DNA of 64,000 nt, taken from Anaeramoeba flamelloides (taxonomy: Eukaryota; Metamonada; Anaeramoebidae). This document shows, piece after piece, positions 11,278 to 23,431 of the stretch (position 1 is the first letter of the stretch; every line of letters starts with the position of its first letter). The position numbers were made by a program, and so were the translations under genes. The stretch is taken from positions 6,779,001 to 6,843,000 of the forward strand of contig JANTQA010000036.1 of NCBI GenBank assembly GCA_027625915.1, given 5' to 3'. A model generated the notes under the pieces. That model did no database searches and had not been told where the DNA came from. It saw only the letters and a program-made list of their open reading frames with translations.

Positions 11278-11848
11278 TGTTTTACATTCCTGAAATTTGA
11301 AAAAAGATTATCTTGTGTATGGTGTGGAATACTTGTTAACTTGGTTATTAGGTGATCGATCTTTATTATATAAATTTTGATAATGTGATTCAAAATGCCT
11401 TTTTTGTCATTAATTGTTTGATCCCAACTCCAAATTGATAAGTCTAAGGCTATAATATTGGAAGGTAATTAAGATATCAAAAAATCTGATTTGTTAGTTA
11501 TCAATAGAAATTTTTATTGAGATATGGTTTTTATTGGGAGCTTCAAAAAAAAAGTTTTTTTATGAGGTAATTGAGTAAAAGTGAAATCAAATAAAACCAA
11601 AACTTATAAATAATCAAATTAACAACCCATTGTAAAAAATCTTTGATAAATATATACTAACCTATTAGCCAATTAATTTTAGACTATTCAATTGGAATTT
11701 CGAAAAAAAAAAATTTGTGAACAATTGTCTTTTTGAGCCTTATTTTCAATCCATATCAAGCCAAAGATCGATCAGCTAAGAACCAAATTAACAAGTGGTC
11801 ACAAAACACATAAGATCATCTTTTTTCAGATTTCAGGTATTGTAAACC
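11278..11848. mobile_element. Family A long-arm MITE, copy 2 (diverged)
   Basis: This copy shares the outer word AAAAAAGATTATCTTGTGTA, the TAGGTGATCGATC and GATCGATCAGCTAAGAACCA boxes, and the right end TTGTAAACC with copy 1. TTAA lies directly outside each end. The arms have diverged from each other far more than in copy 1, so the insertion is older. It has no coding capacity. Confidence 0.75.
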
Positions 11849-12245
11849 TTAAAAAAGGAAATTGGATCACTAATTTTCATCCGTGATTTTTGAATTCAGC
11901 GATAATCTTTTTTCTGAATTTTTGAATTTTTTAACACCTGACAAATGAGTTTTTATTAATGGCGAATCGATATTATTTTTAAAATTATCCAACAATAGAA
12001 CAACATCTTTCTGTTTGACAACTTAATTTTTTATCTGCCAAATAAATATGAAAGTAAAAAATTTTCTGAAAGCATTATATTACTTGAAAAGAAATCAAAA
12101 AACTATTCACTGAATAACAAAATAAACTTGAGTTTGAGAAATATTCTGATGTTGTAAGAATTTTGTTGTCATTTTTTCCAAAAAAAACACTCAAAATCTA
12201 AATTTCATAAAAGAATTTTTAATTGTTCAATTTTTTCAAAAACAA

Positions 12246-15200
12246 ATGAATGAAATTGATAGTTTGAATTTTGGTGTTATAAAGCCAAGTTTGATTTGTT
12301 CTGGTCACACGGGGTCTGTAACAAAAGTAATTATTGATGAAAAAGATGGTTATGCATATTCCAGCTCCTTCGACAAAGAAATTAACAAATGGGACATTTC
12401 AAAATCTTCAAACCCTTGGGTTGGCACATTCGAAGGACACAAAGGAATTGTTAATGACATTTTAATTCAAGACAAAGAAATTTATTCTTGTTCTGTTGAT
12501 GGGACAGTCAAAAGTTGGAATATGAAAAAAACAAAAAATGTGAAAACATTTGAAGGCCACAGTGGATCTGTAAATTGTTTTCTTGTCAATGAAAATCGTT
12601 TAATTTCTGGTTCTGATGATTCGAAAATTAAGTTTGTTTCTTTTTCTTTTTTCTTTCTCTTTTTTAACTTCAATCTTTCTTTTTTTTTTTAATTTGTTGC
12701 TGGGAAGAAAGAAGGGAAATTTCAATTTTTTTTTTTTTTCATTCAATTTAAACCAACAGACAATTACAACAAAAAAAGAACATTTCTTAAAATTTGTTTT
12801 TCTTGAATGTTATTGCTTATGGTTTGTATTTAAATAAGCACCGATTTTTCCTTTTGTTACAAATTTGAGACAAAAAAATAAAAAGAAATTGATCCAATCC
12901 TTCATTAGATACCAAAAAAGTTCCGATCTTTTTTATTTGCTCAACAATTATAATTCCAATTTAAATTTCTTCTTTAATTTGAATTTGAAATTGATATTGG
13001 TCCATTCATTCGTTGCCTTCTTTCTTGACAAAATTGGAATTTTAATTCTATCTCCACAAATAACAAATGAATTTTACAGAAAATCAAGGAGAAAAACAAC
13101 AAAAACTCTTTTCCCAATGATTTTAAAAAAAAAAAATTGCTTGTTAATTTTACAAACCTTTGTGAACTCCCCTATTTAAATTTTTCCTTCAATAAAAATT
13201 CACTTTTTAAATATTTCTTGAATTTACTGATAACATTGACAAATAAAATATTTTAAAAAATTAATCTCTTCAAACCCAAAAAATTAGGATTTTTGATTTA
13301 AAAACTTCAAAATGTCTCACAACACTTGAAGGGCATACTGGCTCAATCCAAAATATACTACAAGTAAAGGATTCCTTATTTTCAACTTCAACAGATAACA
13401 CAATTATTGAATGGGATTTCGAAACAGGGAAATGTAAAAATGTGTTTGTTGGCCATTTGTCATATACAAGCTCAATGATCCATGATTCTGGTATCATTTA
13501 TACTGGTCTGAAGAATGGCCAGATTAAGGCTTGGAGTATGGATTATGGGGTATGCATTAGAAATTATAATGGGCTTCAGTTTCCAATTACCCAATTGCAA
13601 GTTCATAATGATTCTTTATATGCTTGTTTGTTTTTTTCTTTTTTCAATTTTCGTTCTTTTTTTTAATTTTTTGTTGCTATTATTTTCTGACTATTGATAA
13701 TCAATATTGAAACGCAACTCTAATCTATTTTCTTCAAAAAATAATCGATATAATCAAAAATTGGAAACAAAATAAATCTAAAAATAAATAAACAAATAAA
13801 TATATAAACAAATGAACAAATACAATAACAAAAATTAACAAAACAAACAAACACCGAAACAAACAAAAAGCTAGTTGGGACGGTAAAATTGGGATTTTTA
13901 ATATTAATTCTGAATTAATAAATAAAATTTATGATTCGCATAGAGGAAAAATAAATGATTTTATTATTAAAGACAATTATCTTTATTCTGTTGGAAGGGA
14001 TACCATCATGCGAGGATTTAATTTAAAAAACGGGAAATTGGATTATTTGTTCAAGGGACATAAGGATTCAATTAATAATATTGTTCCAACATCAGATTTT
14101 TTTTTAACAAGTTCCAAAGATAAAACTATCATCAAATGGAAAAATCCAAAAAATGTTAAAGGAAGGGGAGAAACGAGTGCAAAGCCCATTAATCCCAAAG
14201 AAACAAGGTATTATGGAAAGGTAAAAGATCCAAAAGTGAAATTATTTCGATTTATCTCAAGTAAAAAAAAAAATTTCGACAACCATATTGATAAACTAAT
14301 TCAAATATCTGAAGTGTATACCCGAACTGGAATTGGTTCGATCTACTTTGGCAAAATGCTTTGTGAGGCATTATTTACCTTTGCAATTGACGGATCCGAA
14401 ATGTTTATTAATGATGAAGATAACGAACTTGAGAAGGAAATGATGTTAATTAAAAAGCAAGACGAAAAAGAATCTCAACTAAATAAAATTTCTAATATTA
14501 TGAAGAGTTCAAGTTCTAGATTAAATTTAGATCCTGAAATTCAATTGGACGAAATATCTCTCAGTATTCAAAGAAAAAAAAATTTAAATTTTAGTAGTTA
14601 TTTAAAAGATTTCGCAGCACTACTGACCAAAATTGAAACTTCTCGTGAAAATATATTTAAATTTTATCAAAAGTCTTTTCAAAAACCGTTAACGCAGTGG
14701 AAATCAGAACAATCAAAAAAATTAAAAATAGCTTTAAAAAGTTTCAAGTAAGTTTTTTTGTTTTTTAATATTTTATTCTTGGCAATATTGATCAATATCT
14801 ATTTCACAAAATTTCTACAAAGTGTAATTGAATAATTCTTCAACCAAAAAAAAAAAATTAAAAAGTTTCTTTTTTTTTTTTTTTTATTTTAAAGGGAGGA
14901 AATTAATTTCCTCTTACAGCCGTTAGATTTTCTTGAGCTTGCTGTTTATTTGGAAAATAAACAAAACTTCGTTAGGTTTTTTTGAGTTTTCTATTTATTT
15001 GTGAAGTGTTCTAGGTTTTTTTGAGGTTTTCTATTTTATTTCAAAAAGTAAAAAAAACCTAACGAAAATCTATTGATTTTCTAAATAAATAGAAAACCTC
15101 AAAAAAACCTAGAAAACTTTACAAATAAAACAGAAAACCTCAAAAAAACCTAGAACACTTTACTAATAAAACAGAAAACCTCAAGAAAACCTAGGCACTC

Positions 15201-18200
15201 TACGGCACTCTACGAATTCCTAAATTTTTGTTTAGAAATCTCAATAAAGAATCATAATTTTCTTTATTGTTCACCAATGATAAAACGAATAATGTGTCTT
15301 TATTCCGAAAAATAACAAAGTTATCATTTTCTTCTGGGCTAGGCTAAAAAAATGACAAAAAATAACATATCTACAATGATGATTTAATTGGCTTATACTT
15401 TAGATCAACTTCTTTCCACTTGCTTACTCTTTCAATTTTGGCTCTATTTTCAAATTGTGAATTGTTATTTTTTGTTATTCAAAATAACTTTTTAGGATGA
15501 TGAGAGAGTTTCTAATTATTAAAATTAGAAGAGTTGTGGGATAAACTAAATTAGTAAATCTTATGTAGATCAAGTATACATCTTATACTAATTTTCGAAA
15601 AAAAGTGAAAATTAAAAGAGTCTTTTAATCATCCGACTCATCCAATTTGAATGTTTTTAACAAACAGTAATAATAAAAAATATCAGTTGAAAATTTCTAG
15701 ATCAAATTGATCAATTTGTTTGAGTTTGGTACTTTAAAGATGATTTTTGGATATTCTGTATTAGAGAAAAATTTTCAAAATTATTAAAAAAATTGGTAGA
15801 ATTTTTTACATTTTTGGTTATTTATTTTCCGGAATACAATTGGAAATATATTTTTTGTTTTTTGTTTGTTTTATATTTTATTTTAATTATTGATATTAAC
15901 AAGCCCGTTTCAAATAATAACCCTAGCAATTTTGTTCATTTCTCAAAAATAAGTTGATTATAATTCTCTCTTGGTGATATTAAAAATATCACCCATAGGG
16001 AATTATAATCAGCATATTTTTTCGAATTTACTAAAATAACCCCAGATATTATTCTTATTTTTTTTTTTTAATTTGAATTAATTCTTTAATCCAAAATTTT
16101 CGATTATTTTGATACACTTGGGCAATTCCATAAAAAATTATCGATATCTTCAATGATTTCTAAATTGAAATATTTTTTGCATAAATTGGAAGATTTTGTT
16201 TTTAATTTATTCTTATCATAAACATAAGAAAATTTGTTTAGATAATTTTTGGAGTTTCGTAGTTTTAATATGGAATGTGAACCCTTCCCATTTTAAATAT
16301 TGTTTGTTGTTAGGGTTTTTTTTAATTTGAGAAATCTCAAGAAAATTTAAACAAATTTTCAATTTATTTCAAAAATATAAAAAAAACCTGGTAACAGACG
16401 ATACTCTACCTTGCTCTACGGCATTTAACGACACGGCTGTTTATTATATTGTTATATGTAATAACTGTTAAATATTCTTGGCCTTTCTATCCAAAACAAT
16501 TTATTATCAAGATTCCCTCAAAATTGATTTAGATTTACGTCTAATAATAATAAGTTGTCTGCTTTCCCAATTAATATTTTCCATTATCTTTTTTTGAAAA
16601 CTTTAAATTTTTGGATATATTCACAAAACCCAGAATTTCTAATTTCCTTTTGAGCTTATATCTTCTTTTATAGATTCAAATTCTGACTTGGTCATTTTTT
16701 GCTTCAGTTTTATAGATTATCCTTGGAGAATGTGAATTAATTTTTAAGAATTTTGTGGCTTTTTTATTTATCCAAACATCAATTGAATCGAAATCTTTTT
16801 GAGTTAGAATAAATATAACTAATCCAGAAAATAACTGGCTAATACATATTGATTTAAACATTTGCAGTTTTACTCGATTGACTAAATTTTATTGACTAAA
16901 AATCATTTTTGATTTTTTTTTAAAATTATCTTTTACTTTTACAAAGTTTTTTTGTAAACATATTTCTCTTTTTCTAGCCAAATTCCTAAATATTTTATAA
17001 AAAGTTTCTTTTTTATCAATTAAAAGTAATTTTATTGTGAAATCTACTTTGGTAAAATCTCTGTATTTTTTTTGAAACACTTTTTTTAAACAAATTTACA
17101 AATATACAAGCAATGATCAATTCTTGAAAAAACTATATCAAAAATTGGAATTAATAAATAACCAACAATTTTTTTGTTTTTGATTATTAAAAGAACATTT
17201 CTTTTATTACAAATGTTTATTGAATTCTATATATGTGATGAATGGAAATTTTAGATATTTAAATAGTTATATTTGAATTGGGTTTAATAAAAATCTTTTG
17301 AAATAAATTTGCCACGCTTTTTTGGAAATAGATGTTATTAGTACAGTCAGTTCCACTTTTAAGGCACAAACTTTCAACCAAAATTTAAGTAACAAAAAAC
17401 AATTTCAAATTAAATCACAGTATTCAAATTATAGTAAAATAATTTGTAAAAAAAAAAATTCCAAAAAACGAGCTTTAATTCAAGATTTTTTTGTGTCTTA
17501 ATTTTCGATGAAAGTTTGTGCCTTAAAAGTGGTACTAACAATAATCAAAATCACAATTTTGAAAACTTTATCGAGAATCTATATACAAATCATCGATTTC
17601 TCTATTAAATCAAAGTGCGTTTTTTTGTTTTTTGTAAGAATTAAAGATTTAAAGGATTTTAAAAGTATTTTGTTCAATAAAAGTGAAAATTAATTGAATC
17701 GATTTTTAAGTTAATACGAATTTGAAAATTTTGAAAGAAACTCTGTAGAAGACAAAATTTATTGCTTTGGTGAAATAGAAATATATTAAAAAAAATGAAT
17801 AAAGTCAAAAATTCATAAAAAACTGATTAATCAATTGCTGTTTTGTAATCGACTCCATTCTTATTTCATATTTGTTTATTATAATTATTTTTCTATATAT
17901 ATTTTTAGAACTTTTCATCAAGATTTGATAGCTACGTCAGAGATTGTTAGAAATGAAATGAAAAAAAAGAAAAGGGATGTTAAAAAAACTAACCTTAAAT
18001 CAGAATTAGCCGAATCTAAAAGGAAAGTTGAAATGGCTGAAATTGAATTGAAAATTATTTTTAATCAAGTGGAGAATTTTAAAAAAACTGATTTTCTTGG
18101 GGAATTGTGTTCAATAATAAACCAAGAATTATCTTTTTATAAAATGGCATTTGGCATTTTGCTTGAAATTGATCCAAAAATAAATGAATTGAATCAAACA

Positions 18201-19424
18201 ATTTCAACAATTGAATTCGAAATTAATAATCAAAAAGAAAATATAAAGGAAAGCGAAAAATATGAAAAAAATAAAATTGAAAGTGAAAAACTTAAAAAAA
18301 TGAATCAATTAAGTCGAAAAAAACATACAAAGCAAAAAAAAAGTAAATTAAAAGAAGAAAAAGATCATACTGAAAAAAAGGGTAATTCAACAAAAAAAAA
18401 GAATAAAGATACAGAAGATGTCAAAAATATTGAAAAGAAATTAAATTCGGTTGATCTTAAATCTCAAAATGGCAATGAAAAGGGAAATCATAGTGATAGT
18501 GATAGTGGTAGCGATAGTGATAGTATTAGTATTAGTGAAAAGGATGATGGAAGTTCAGAGCTGGATCAAGAGACTTCCACAACCGATAGTGATCTAGATA
18601 ACATAGATTTTAATAGTGATACTTCAAGCCAGAGCAACAGATCTACAAGTGATAGTGAAAGGGATCTCAAAAAAAAAAGGAGCAAAGATAAAAAAAAACA
18701 GAAAGGCTCTTCAACAACAACAAAGAAAAAGAAAATAAAAGATGAAAACATAAAGAACAAGGAAAAGGAAAAGGAAAAAAAAAAGGAAAAAGAAAACGGA
18801 AAAAGGGAAAATAAAAAAAATGAAGATGATAAAAATAAAAAAAAAACTTCCAAAAAGAAAAAAGAAGATTCAAAGAAAAAAACAAGGAGTAAAAAGGAAG
18901 GCAAGGAGAAAGGGAAAGGTAAAGGGAAAAATAAAAAAAATAAAAAGGAAAACCATGAAAAGAAAAAGAAAAAGAAGCATACAAAAAAAACCAGTTCTGA
19001 CTATCCAAGTGAAAACGAAAAAAATTCAGAATCAAGCATGTCTACAGTTAGCGTGACCGATAGTGATGAGTCTTCTGGGAAAGGGAGAAAGAAAAGAAAA
19101 AAATCAAAGAAATCTAAAAAAACTAAAAAATCTAATAAATCAAAAAAATCAAAAAAGTCAAAACATACAAAAAGAAAGAAAAAAGGAAAGAAAAAAGAAA
19201 AAAGAAAAAAGAAAAAAAAAAAGGAGTCCAGTTCTGAAAATGATGAAGAACAACAAGATATTAGCAGCGATTTAGATATGGATATGGATATGATGAATGG
19301 GGATCAACCCATCAGTCAAAACTCTTCTGATGACATGATGAACATGAACCAAAATCCAATTTCTCAAAATAGTTCAGACTCATCGATTAGTTCAAGCTCA
19401 GAATCTGAATCGAGTAGTTCTTAA
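12246..19424 (+). CDS. WD40 propeller - BAR domain protein with charged tail (4 exons)
   Basis: Four exons join in frame to 1038 aa: 12246-12631, 13288-13625, 13871-14747 and 17909-19424. Donors are GTTTGT, GTTTGT and GTAAGT; acceptors are TTAG, AAAAG and TTTTTAG. Residues about 14-332 hold eight WD40 repeats (such as TFEGHKGIVNDILIQDKEIY and SSWDGKIGIFNI). Two of them are completed only by splicing, which supports the model. Residues about 355-640 match the ACAP/ASAP class of BAR domain. Signature stretches are SFQKPLTQWKSEQSKKLK, where ACAPs have PLexFikeDLKkvKe, and later INQELSFYKMAFGILLEI. BAR dimers bend membranes. The tail is an S/D-rich and poly-Lys low-complexity region ending in DSSISSSSESESSSS. 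The last intron (3161 bp) splits the BAR domain and carries transposon-like repeats. I know of no standard family with WD40 followed by BAR. Confidence 0.85.
14890..16500. mobile_element. Family D composite repeat, copy 1, inside the WD40-BAR intron
   Basis: The left end (TTAATTTCCTCTTACAGCCG) and right end (GACACGGCTGTTTATTATAT, then TGTTAAATATTCTTGG) match those of copy 2 at 51620-52670. ACAGCCGT on the left and ACGGCTGT on the right are inverted. The left part (14890-15235) has nested palindromes of CTAGGTTTTTTTGAGGTTTT and a degenerate 41-bp tandem unit (AGAAAACCTCAAAAAAACCT...). The right part resumes at about 16315. The 1.1 kb between is unique here and may be a later insertion or old filler. 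No transposase was seen. Confidence 0.6.
15956..16010. repeat. Short perfect-ended palindrome in intron
   Basis: GATTATAATTC at 15956-15966 pairs with GAATTATAATC at 16000-16010. GGTGATATT (15973-15981) and AATATCACC (15985-15993) form an inner stem. The stem-loop stands alone with no recognised family and could be a very short mobile element remnant. Confidence 0.6.
17344..17540. mobile_element. Family B MITE, copy 2, inside the WD40-BAR intron
   Basis: TA is followed by CAGTCAGTTCCACTTTTAAG and AAGGCACAAACTTTCAACC. The right arm reads GAAAGTTTGTGCCTTAAAAG. The right end has drifted (TACTAACA instead of AACTGACTG). It lies 370 bp upstream of the last exon of the host gene and does not disturb the splice sites. 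Confidence 0.75.
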
Positions 19425-19749
19425 TAATTAAATAAAAAAAAAATAATTTTTTATAATCCCAAGCCTATTTAAATAGTCTTTTTTTTTGTATCATTATCAT
19501 TTTTTTTTTAAAGAATTTGAAAATTAAATCTTTTGTACTATTTGGAGATTGATAATTCAAATATAATTTTCTCTAAAATAAAAAAGAATTCAGAAAATAA
19601 CACTTAAGGGACATTTATTTAAGCTAACTGGATTTTAATTTTGCCAAGAATAAATTTATAATTTGTTGCTTTTCCATTTTAGAAACTGTTTTTTTTTTCA
19701 ATAATAAGTAAAGTTTAAATTGAATCTCAAGAACTTATTTTTTGAATAT

Positions 19750-19835
19750 AAACCCAAATTCAAAATTTTTAACACACCAAAATTCAATTTGTGAAAAAAA
19801 AATCTTATTCAATCAGTTCTAGAAGAAATACCAAA
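19750..19835 (+). repeat. Repeat I, copy 1
   Basis: AACACACCAAAATTCAATTT followed by a run of A, CTTATT, AATC and TTCTAG matches 37325-37405 word for word with small changes. It is a short non-coding dispersed repeat of unknown kind. Confidence 0.5.
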
Positions 19836-20679
19836 TTAGAACCCTTGGCTAATTGAAATGTTTAACACTTTTTTATACATTACAATACTCACAAAACAAA
19901 AAATAAATAATTATCAATACTAATAAATCAATGGTCTGTTAAAAATTTTGGAGAGAGCAAAACAAAAAAATTGATTGCTAAATTTGTTGTAATTCTATTA
20001 GGAATATTGATCGATCAAATGGTTAGATACTACCAACTAATTTTATTTGAGTTCTTCTATTTGTAACAACTCAACTTTTGATATATATCAATCGTTGAAA
20101 AAAATTTTAATCGAAAGAAACAAGTCACATAATTCAAAAAATGAAATGAAAACAAAAACTAAAAGATGAAAAAATAATTTTCATATTTTATAAAATTCAA
20201 AATTATTTTCCAATTTGAATGAAATTGTATTATTGTGATTATTTGGAACGTTTTAGCTGTGTGGAAAATTTTGAATTTTAGTTTATTTTCTCTTTGGGGT
20301 TTTCATATATTAAAAAAAAAAATTTTAAATCTGATTAATAGCTTTTTTTTCAAAAGTTATTATGGTTAAAGAAAAAAGATCAAACTAAAAGGAGAAATTT
20401 GCATTACTATTTTTTGCAAAATAAAGGGAACAAAAGTTTCATTCAGCTTTCATAAAGTGTAGTTATTAAATCATGTAATGTTTCAAATTTTTAGATCTCA
20501 AAAGTAGCTTAAATTATTAATTTGCCTTCGAGAATTGGGCTTTTGAAGATTTTATTTTGATTTTTGGATTGTGATTTTATGTTCGAAAGCTGAATGAAAA
20601 TTGTGATCTTTTTATTTTGCAATTAAAAGTATTTGTATTCGAACTTAAAATAGCAAATGTGATATATCCTTAATTTTAT

Positions 20680-20890
20680 AAATAAACAGAAAACCTCAAG
20701 AAAACTGCAGTCCGTTTTTTTAATTTAAAAGAATTCAGTGAAATCTTTAATTTTTCTCTATTCTTTTAAATTATGGAAAACCTAACTGAAGTTTGGTACT
20801 CTACGGAACTTGGTGGTACTTGACGGTATTCTATACACTTTACAGCAATCAAAATTGCTAAACAGTACTTAATGGCACCCCACAGCAATA
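20680..20890. repeat. Family D fragment
   Basis: Contains AATAAACAGAAAACCTCAAG, a TTTAAAAGAATTCAGTGAAA palindrome arm with its partner TTCTTTTAAATTATGGAAAA, CCTAACTGAAG, and a CTCTACGGAACTTGGTGGTA segment. All are modules of the composites at 14890 and 51620. Neither end is preserved. Confidence 0.55.
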
Positions 20891-21329
20891 TTTCACAATA
20901 ATAAAATATTACAATTTTTTATTCACAACTTAAAAATCTCTAAGTTATCTGTCAAGCCCAACAATTCTAAAATACAAGAACATTCACTAACTGCTTAAAT
21001 AGATATTACTATGTAATTAAATGAAAAATCAAATAAATTTTGTTGTCTAGATTTAGAATATGATCAGAGGGGAATAATAGAGAATTATAATATTTTTGGT
21101 GGGTAGGTCATTCCAATGAAGGAGATATTTTAATATCTGTTAACAAATTAAAAGGAATAAACAATCTGAATTAATATATTTTAAACTGAGAAAGTTTGAA
21201 ATTGTTTTTATTAATCAAACATCATAGAATCTATGATTTTATACTCAAATTTTTGGAGAAGGGTTTGATTATATTGGTAACTAAGGTGTAATTTACACTT
21301 CTTCAATAATAAAAACAGTAATAAACATA

Positions 21330-21506
21330 CTGGTATTTGAATAATAAATGGGATTTTTTTTCACTTCATTTTTAATTTCTCTTTTTTAAGAGAACATAGA
21401 TCGAGAACCCTAAATTGTAACCTAATCTCTTTGAGAACTATATTTATAAAAAAAAAATATGGAAAAGGAAGTGAAAATTCTTTCCCATTTAGAATTCAAA
21501 TACCAG
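21330..21506. mobile_element. Family C MITE, copy 2
   Basis: Starts CTGGTATTTGAATAATAAAT, ends AGAATTCAAATACCAG and is flanked by TA on both sides. The length is exactly 177 bp, the same as copy 1. The TTTTCACTTC and GAAGTGAAAA boxes are intact. Confidence 0.75.
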
Positions 21507-21584
21507 TAAAGATTCTTTTTTTGGATTTCAACAAAAAAAAATCATTTTATTTCTTACAAAAGTAGTAATTATGAGAACATTTTA

Positions 21585-21790
21585 ACGATGTTTTCGAAAC
21601 AAAAGTATTAAATATTTTTGAAAATTTTACAGTAATTGAAGATCTAACCTCAAAAGATAATTTAAATCTGAACTAAGCATATATGTGTAAATTCATATTC
21701 TCAAATACAAGGGGATAAAAAACTCACAAATCTAGAATTTTTACAATGGATTAAAGTTTATGGATTTGTGCTTTTATTAACACTAAATAA
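21585..21790 (+). repeat. Repeat J, copy 1
   Basis: Words such as GAAACAAAAGTATTAAATAT, GAAGATCTAACCTC and TCTCAAATAC recur in the same order at 38040-38250. The stretch is non-coding and the identity looks moderate. Confidence 0.45.
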
Positions 21791-22818
21791 CAAAAATTAA
21801 TATCAAAAAAGACAATTTTTTAATCTATTGTTTTTTTGTAATTTATGTATAAAAGATTCTATTTACCTAAAAAAGGGCTAAAAGGGGGGTTTTAAGTTGA
21901 ATGTGAAGATTTTATTTCGAATATCCACCTGTAAAATAAATATAAGACCTTTTTTGTTGAGTTTTTATTTTTCATTTAATTTTTTGTTTTGAATGACGGT
22001 CTTTGTACTTTTTAACAAGTACACCAATAGTTTGAATGGTGTACAAAAAAAAAGCTTTGTTTAAGGCACAACTCTTCGATATAAGGCACAAAATGTTTAT
22101 TGTTTAGGTTAGTGTTTGGGTTGAAAAAAGATATTGTTAGTTATTATGGTATATCTTTTTTTATTAGTTATTGATTTTTTGGACTCTATTCAAAAATATT
22201 TTTTAAGTACCATTTTAATTGATTCTTGAAAATTCATCAAAGATTTGAACAAAAATACTTATTGTTTCATTAAACTGTTTCAAAATATAAAAAAATAATT
22301 CTTTTCTATTTTTGAATAGATAGAAAAATGAAAAGTACTTCGAAATTTTGGATTTTAAAACCATTTTTTGATAATATGGATTGATTTCCGAGGTTTTTTT
22401 TTTAAAGGAATATATAATTTGAACATTTGAAACTTTGGTTTTCTCATATAAAATTTGGATGATAAAAATAAGAGATAAAAATGTTCTTGTTTCCTTTTTC
22501 AGGAACTCTAATCTTGAAATTTGAAATCTCAGTAAAAAAAAAGGATAAAACTTATGGTATCAGTTTTCTGCAACAACATGTAAAATTTTAAAGTGTCTGT
22601 TGGGGAAGATATTGATAGGTTGGCAATTAATAAATATACAACTTTTTAATATTTTTCCAATTTACAGAAATAACCAATCTAAATTTTTCAATCATTTAGG
22701 TCAAGTCAGTTTTGCAAATTTTAATAATATATGAACAAAAAGTATTTATTTGGGCAAAATACGATTTTTTAACACAAAAGAAAAATGAACAATTTTCCTT
22801 GTTACCTAAATGATTATA

Positions 22819-22980
22819 CTGTTATTTCAATTCTAAATGGGAAAAAATTTTCACTTCCATATTTACTTTATTTTTCTTTGATAAATTGAGTGTTCAATCA
22901 AGTTGGTTGTAATTTGTGTTATTTTAAAAAGTAAATTGAATAAGAAGTGAAAAGTGTTCATATTTAGAATTCAAAAACAG
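22819..22980. mobile_element. Family C MITE, copy 3
   Basis: TA precedes CTGTTATTTCAATTCTAAAT, and the right end reads TTTAGAATTCAAAAACAG. The inner boxes TTTTCACTTC and GAAGTGAAAA and the middle word AAATTGAGT are shared with copies 1 and 4. It is 162 bp and slightly diverged. Confidence 0.7.
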
Positions 22981-23431
22981 GTATTTTTGGAATTTTTAGT
23001 AACACAAAAGTTCATAATATATAATCGTAATATTAGAAAATTGATTCTAGTGGAGTCGGTTTTTATCAACATTTTCAACTGTAAAAGTACCTTTGTAAAA
23101 TAATTTTTCAAAAACAACAATAATAATTATTTCAATCTGATGGCAAGGAATCAATAGAAGAATTCTTAGAGATTTTTTTCAAAAAAGAGTGAAAATGTGA
23201 ACTCTGAAAATTCAGATAATTGTATGATAATTATAGGAAAATTCCAAAAAATTAGAATTTGCAAAGTGTTTAAAAAATAAAAAACCCATTTTCATTTTTC
23301 AAGATGATACTTTTCAACATTAAAGATAAAACCAAGGTTTAACTTCTCAATAAAACCAAAAAGAGAAGGAACATTTCATTTTTTTTCGTTTTTGGAACCA
23401 AATAAACGTGTTTATTTTTTTTTTAAAAATT

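Larger units (their letters stand above)
7586..12245. other. Intergenic desert, 4.7 kb, rich in palindromic repeats
   Basis: No gene is supported. The first 150 bases after the TPR-like stop are T-rich and probably hold its 3' UTR. The stretch contains a family B element (8399-8594), a fragment of family D (9015-9110), one copy of repeat F (10890-11260), a short motif shared with the right edge of the window (about 10528-10576), and a family A element (11278-11848). Confidence 0.6.
19425..23431. other. Intergenic desert, 4 kb
   Basis: No gene is supported between two plus-strand genes. It contains repeat I (19750-19835), a family D fragment (20680-20890), family C copies at 21330-21506 and 22819-22980, repeat J (21585-21790) and a short family B relic with two AAGGCACA boxes (22065-22095). 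The last 150 bases before 23432 should hold the promoter of the CH-domain gene, but no motif stands out. Confidence 0.6.

Noticed and set aside
14890-15220. CRISPR-like array of repeated AGAAAACCTC units
   Set aside because: Units are degenerate, spacers are themselves repeats, and the genome is eukaryotic.
17835-17908. Start of the BAR-tail frame as an independent gene at 17835
   Set aside because: The frame opens with TTG, not ATG, its first residues come from T-rich intron sequence, and the TTTTTAG acceptor at 17908 joins in phase to the previous exon, completing the BAR domain.
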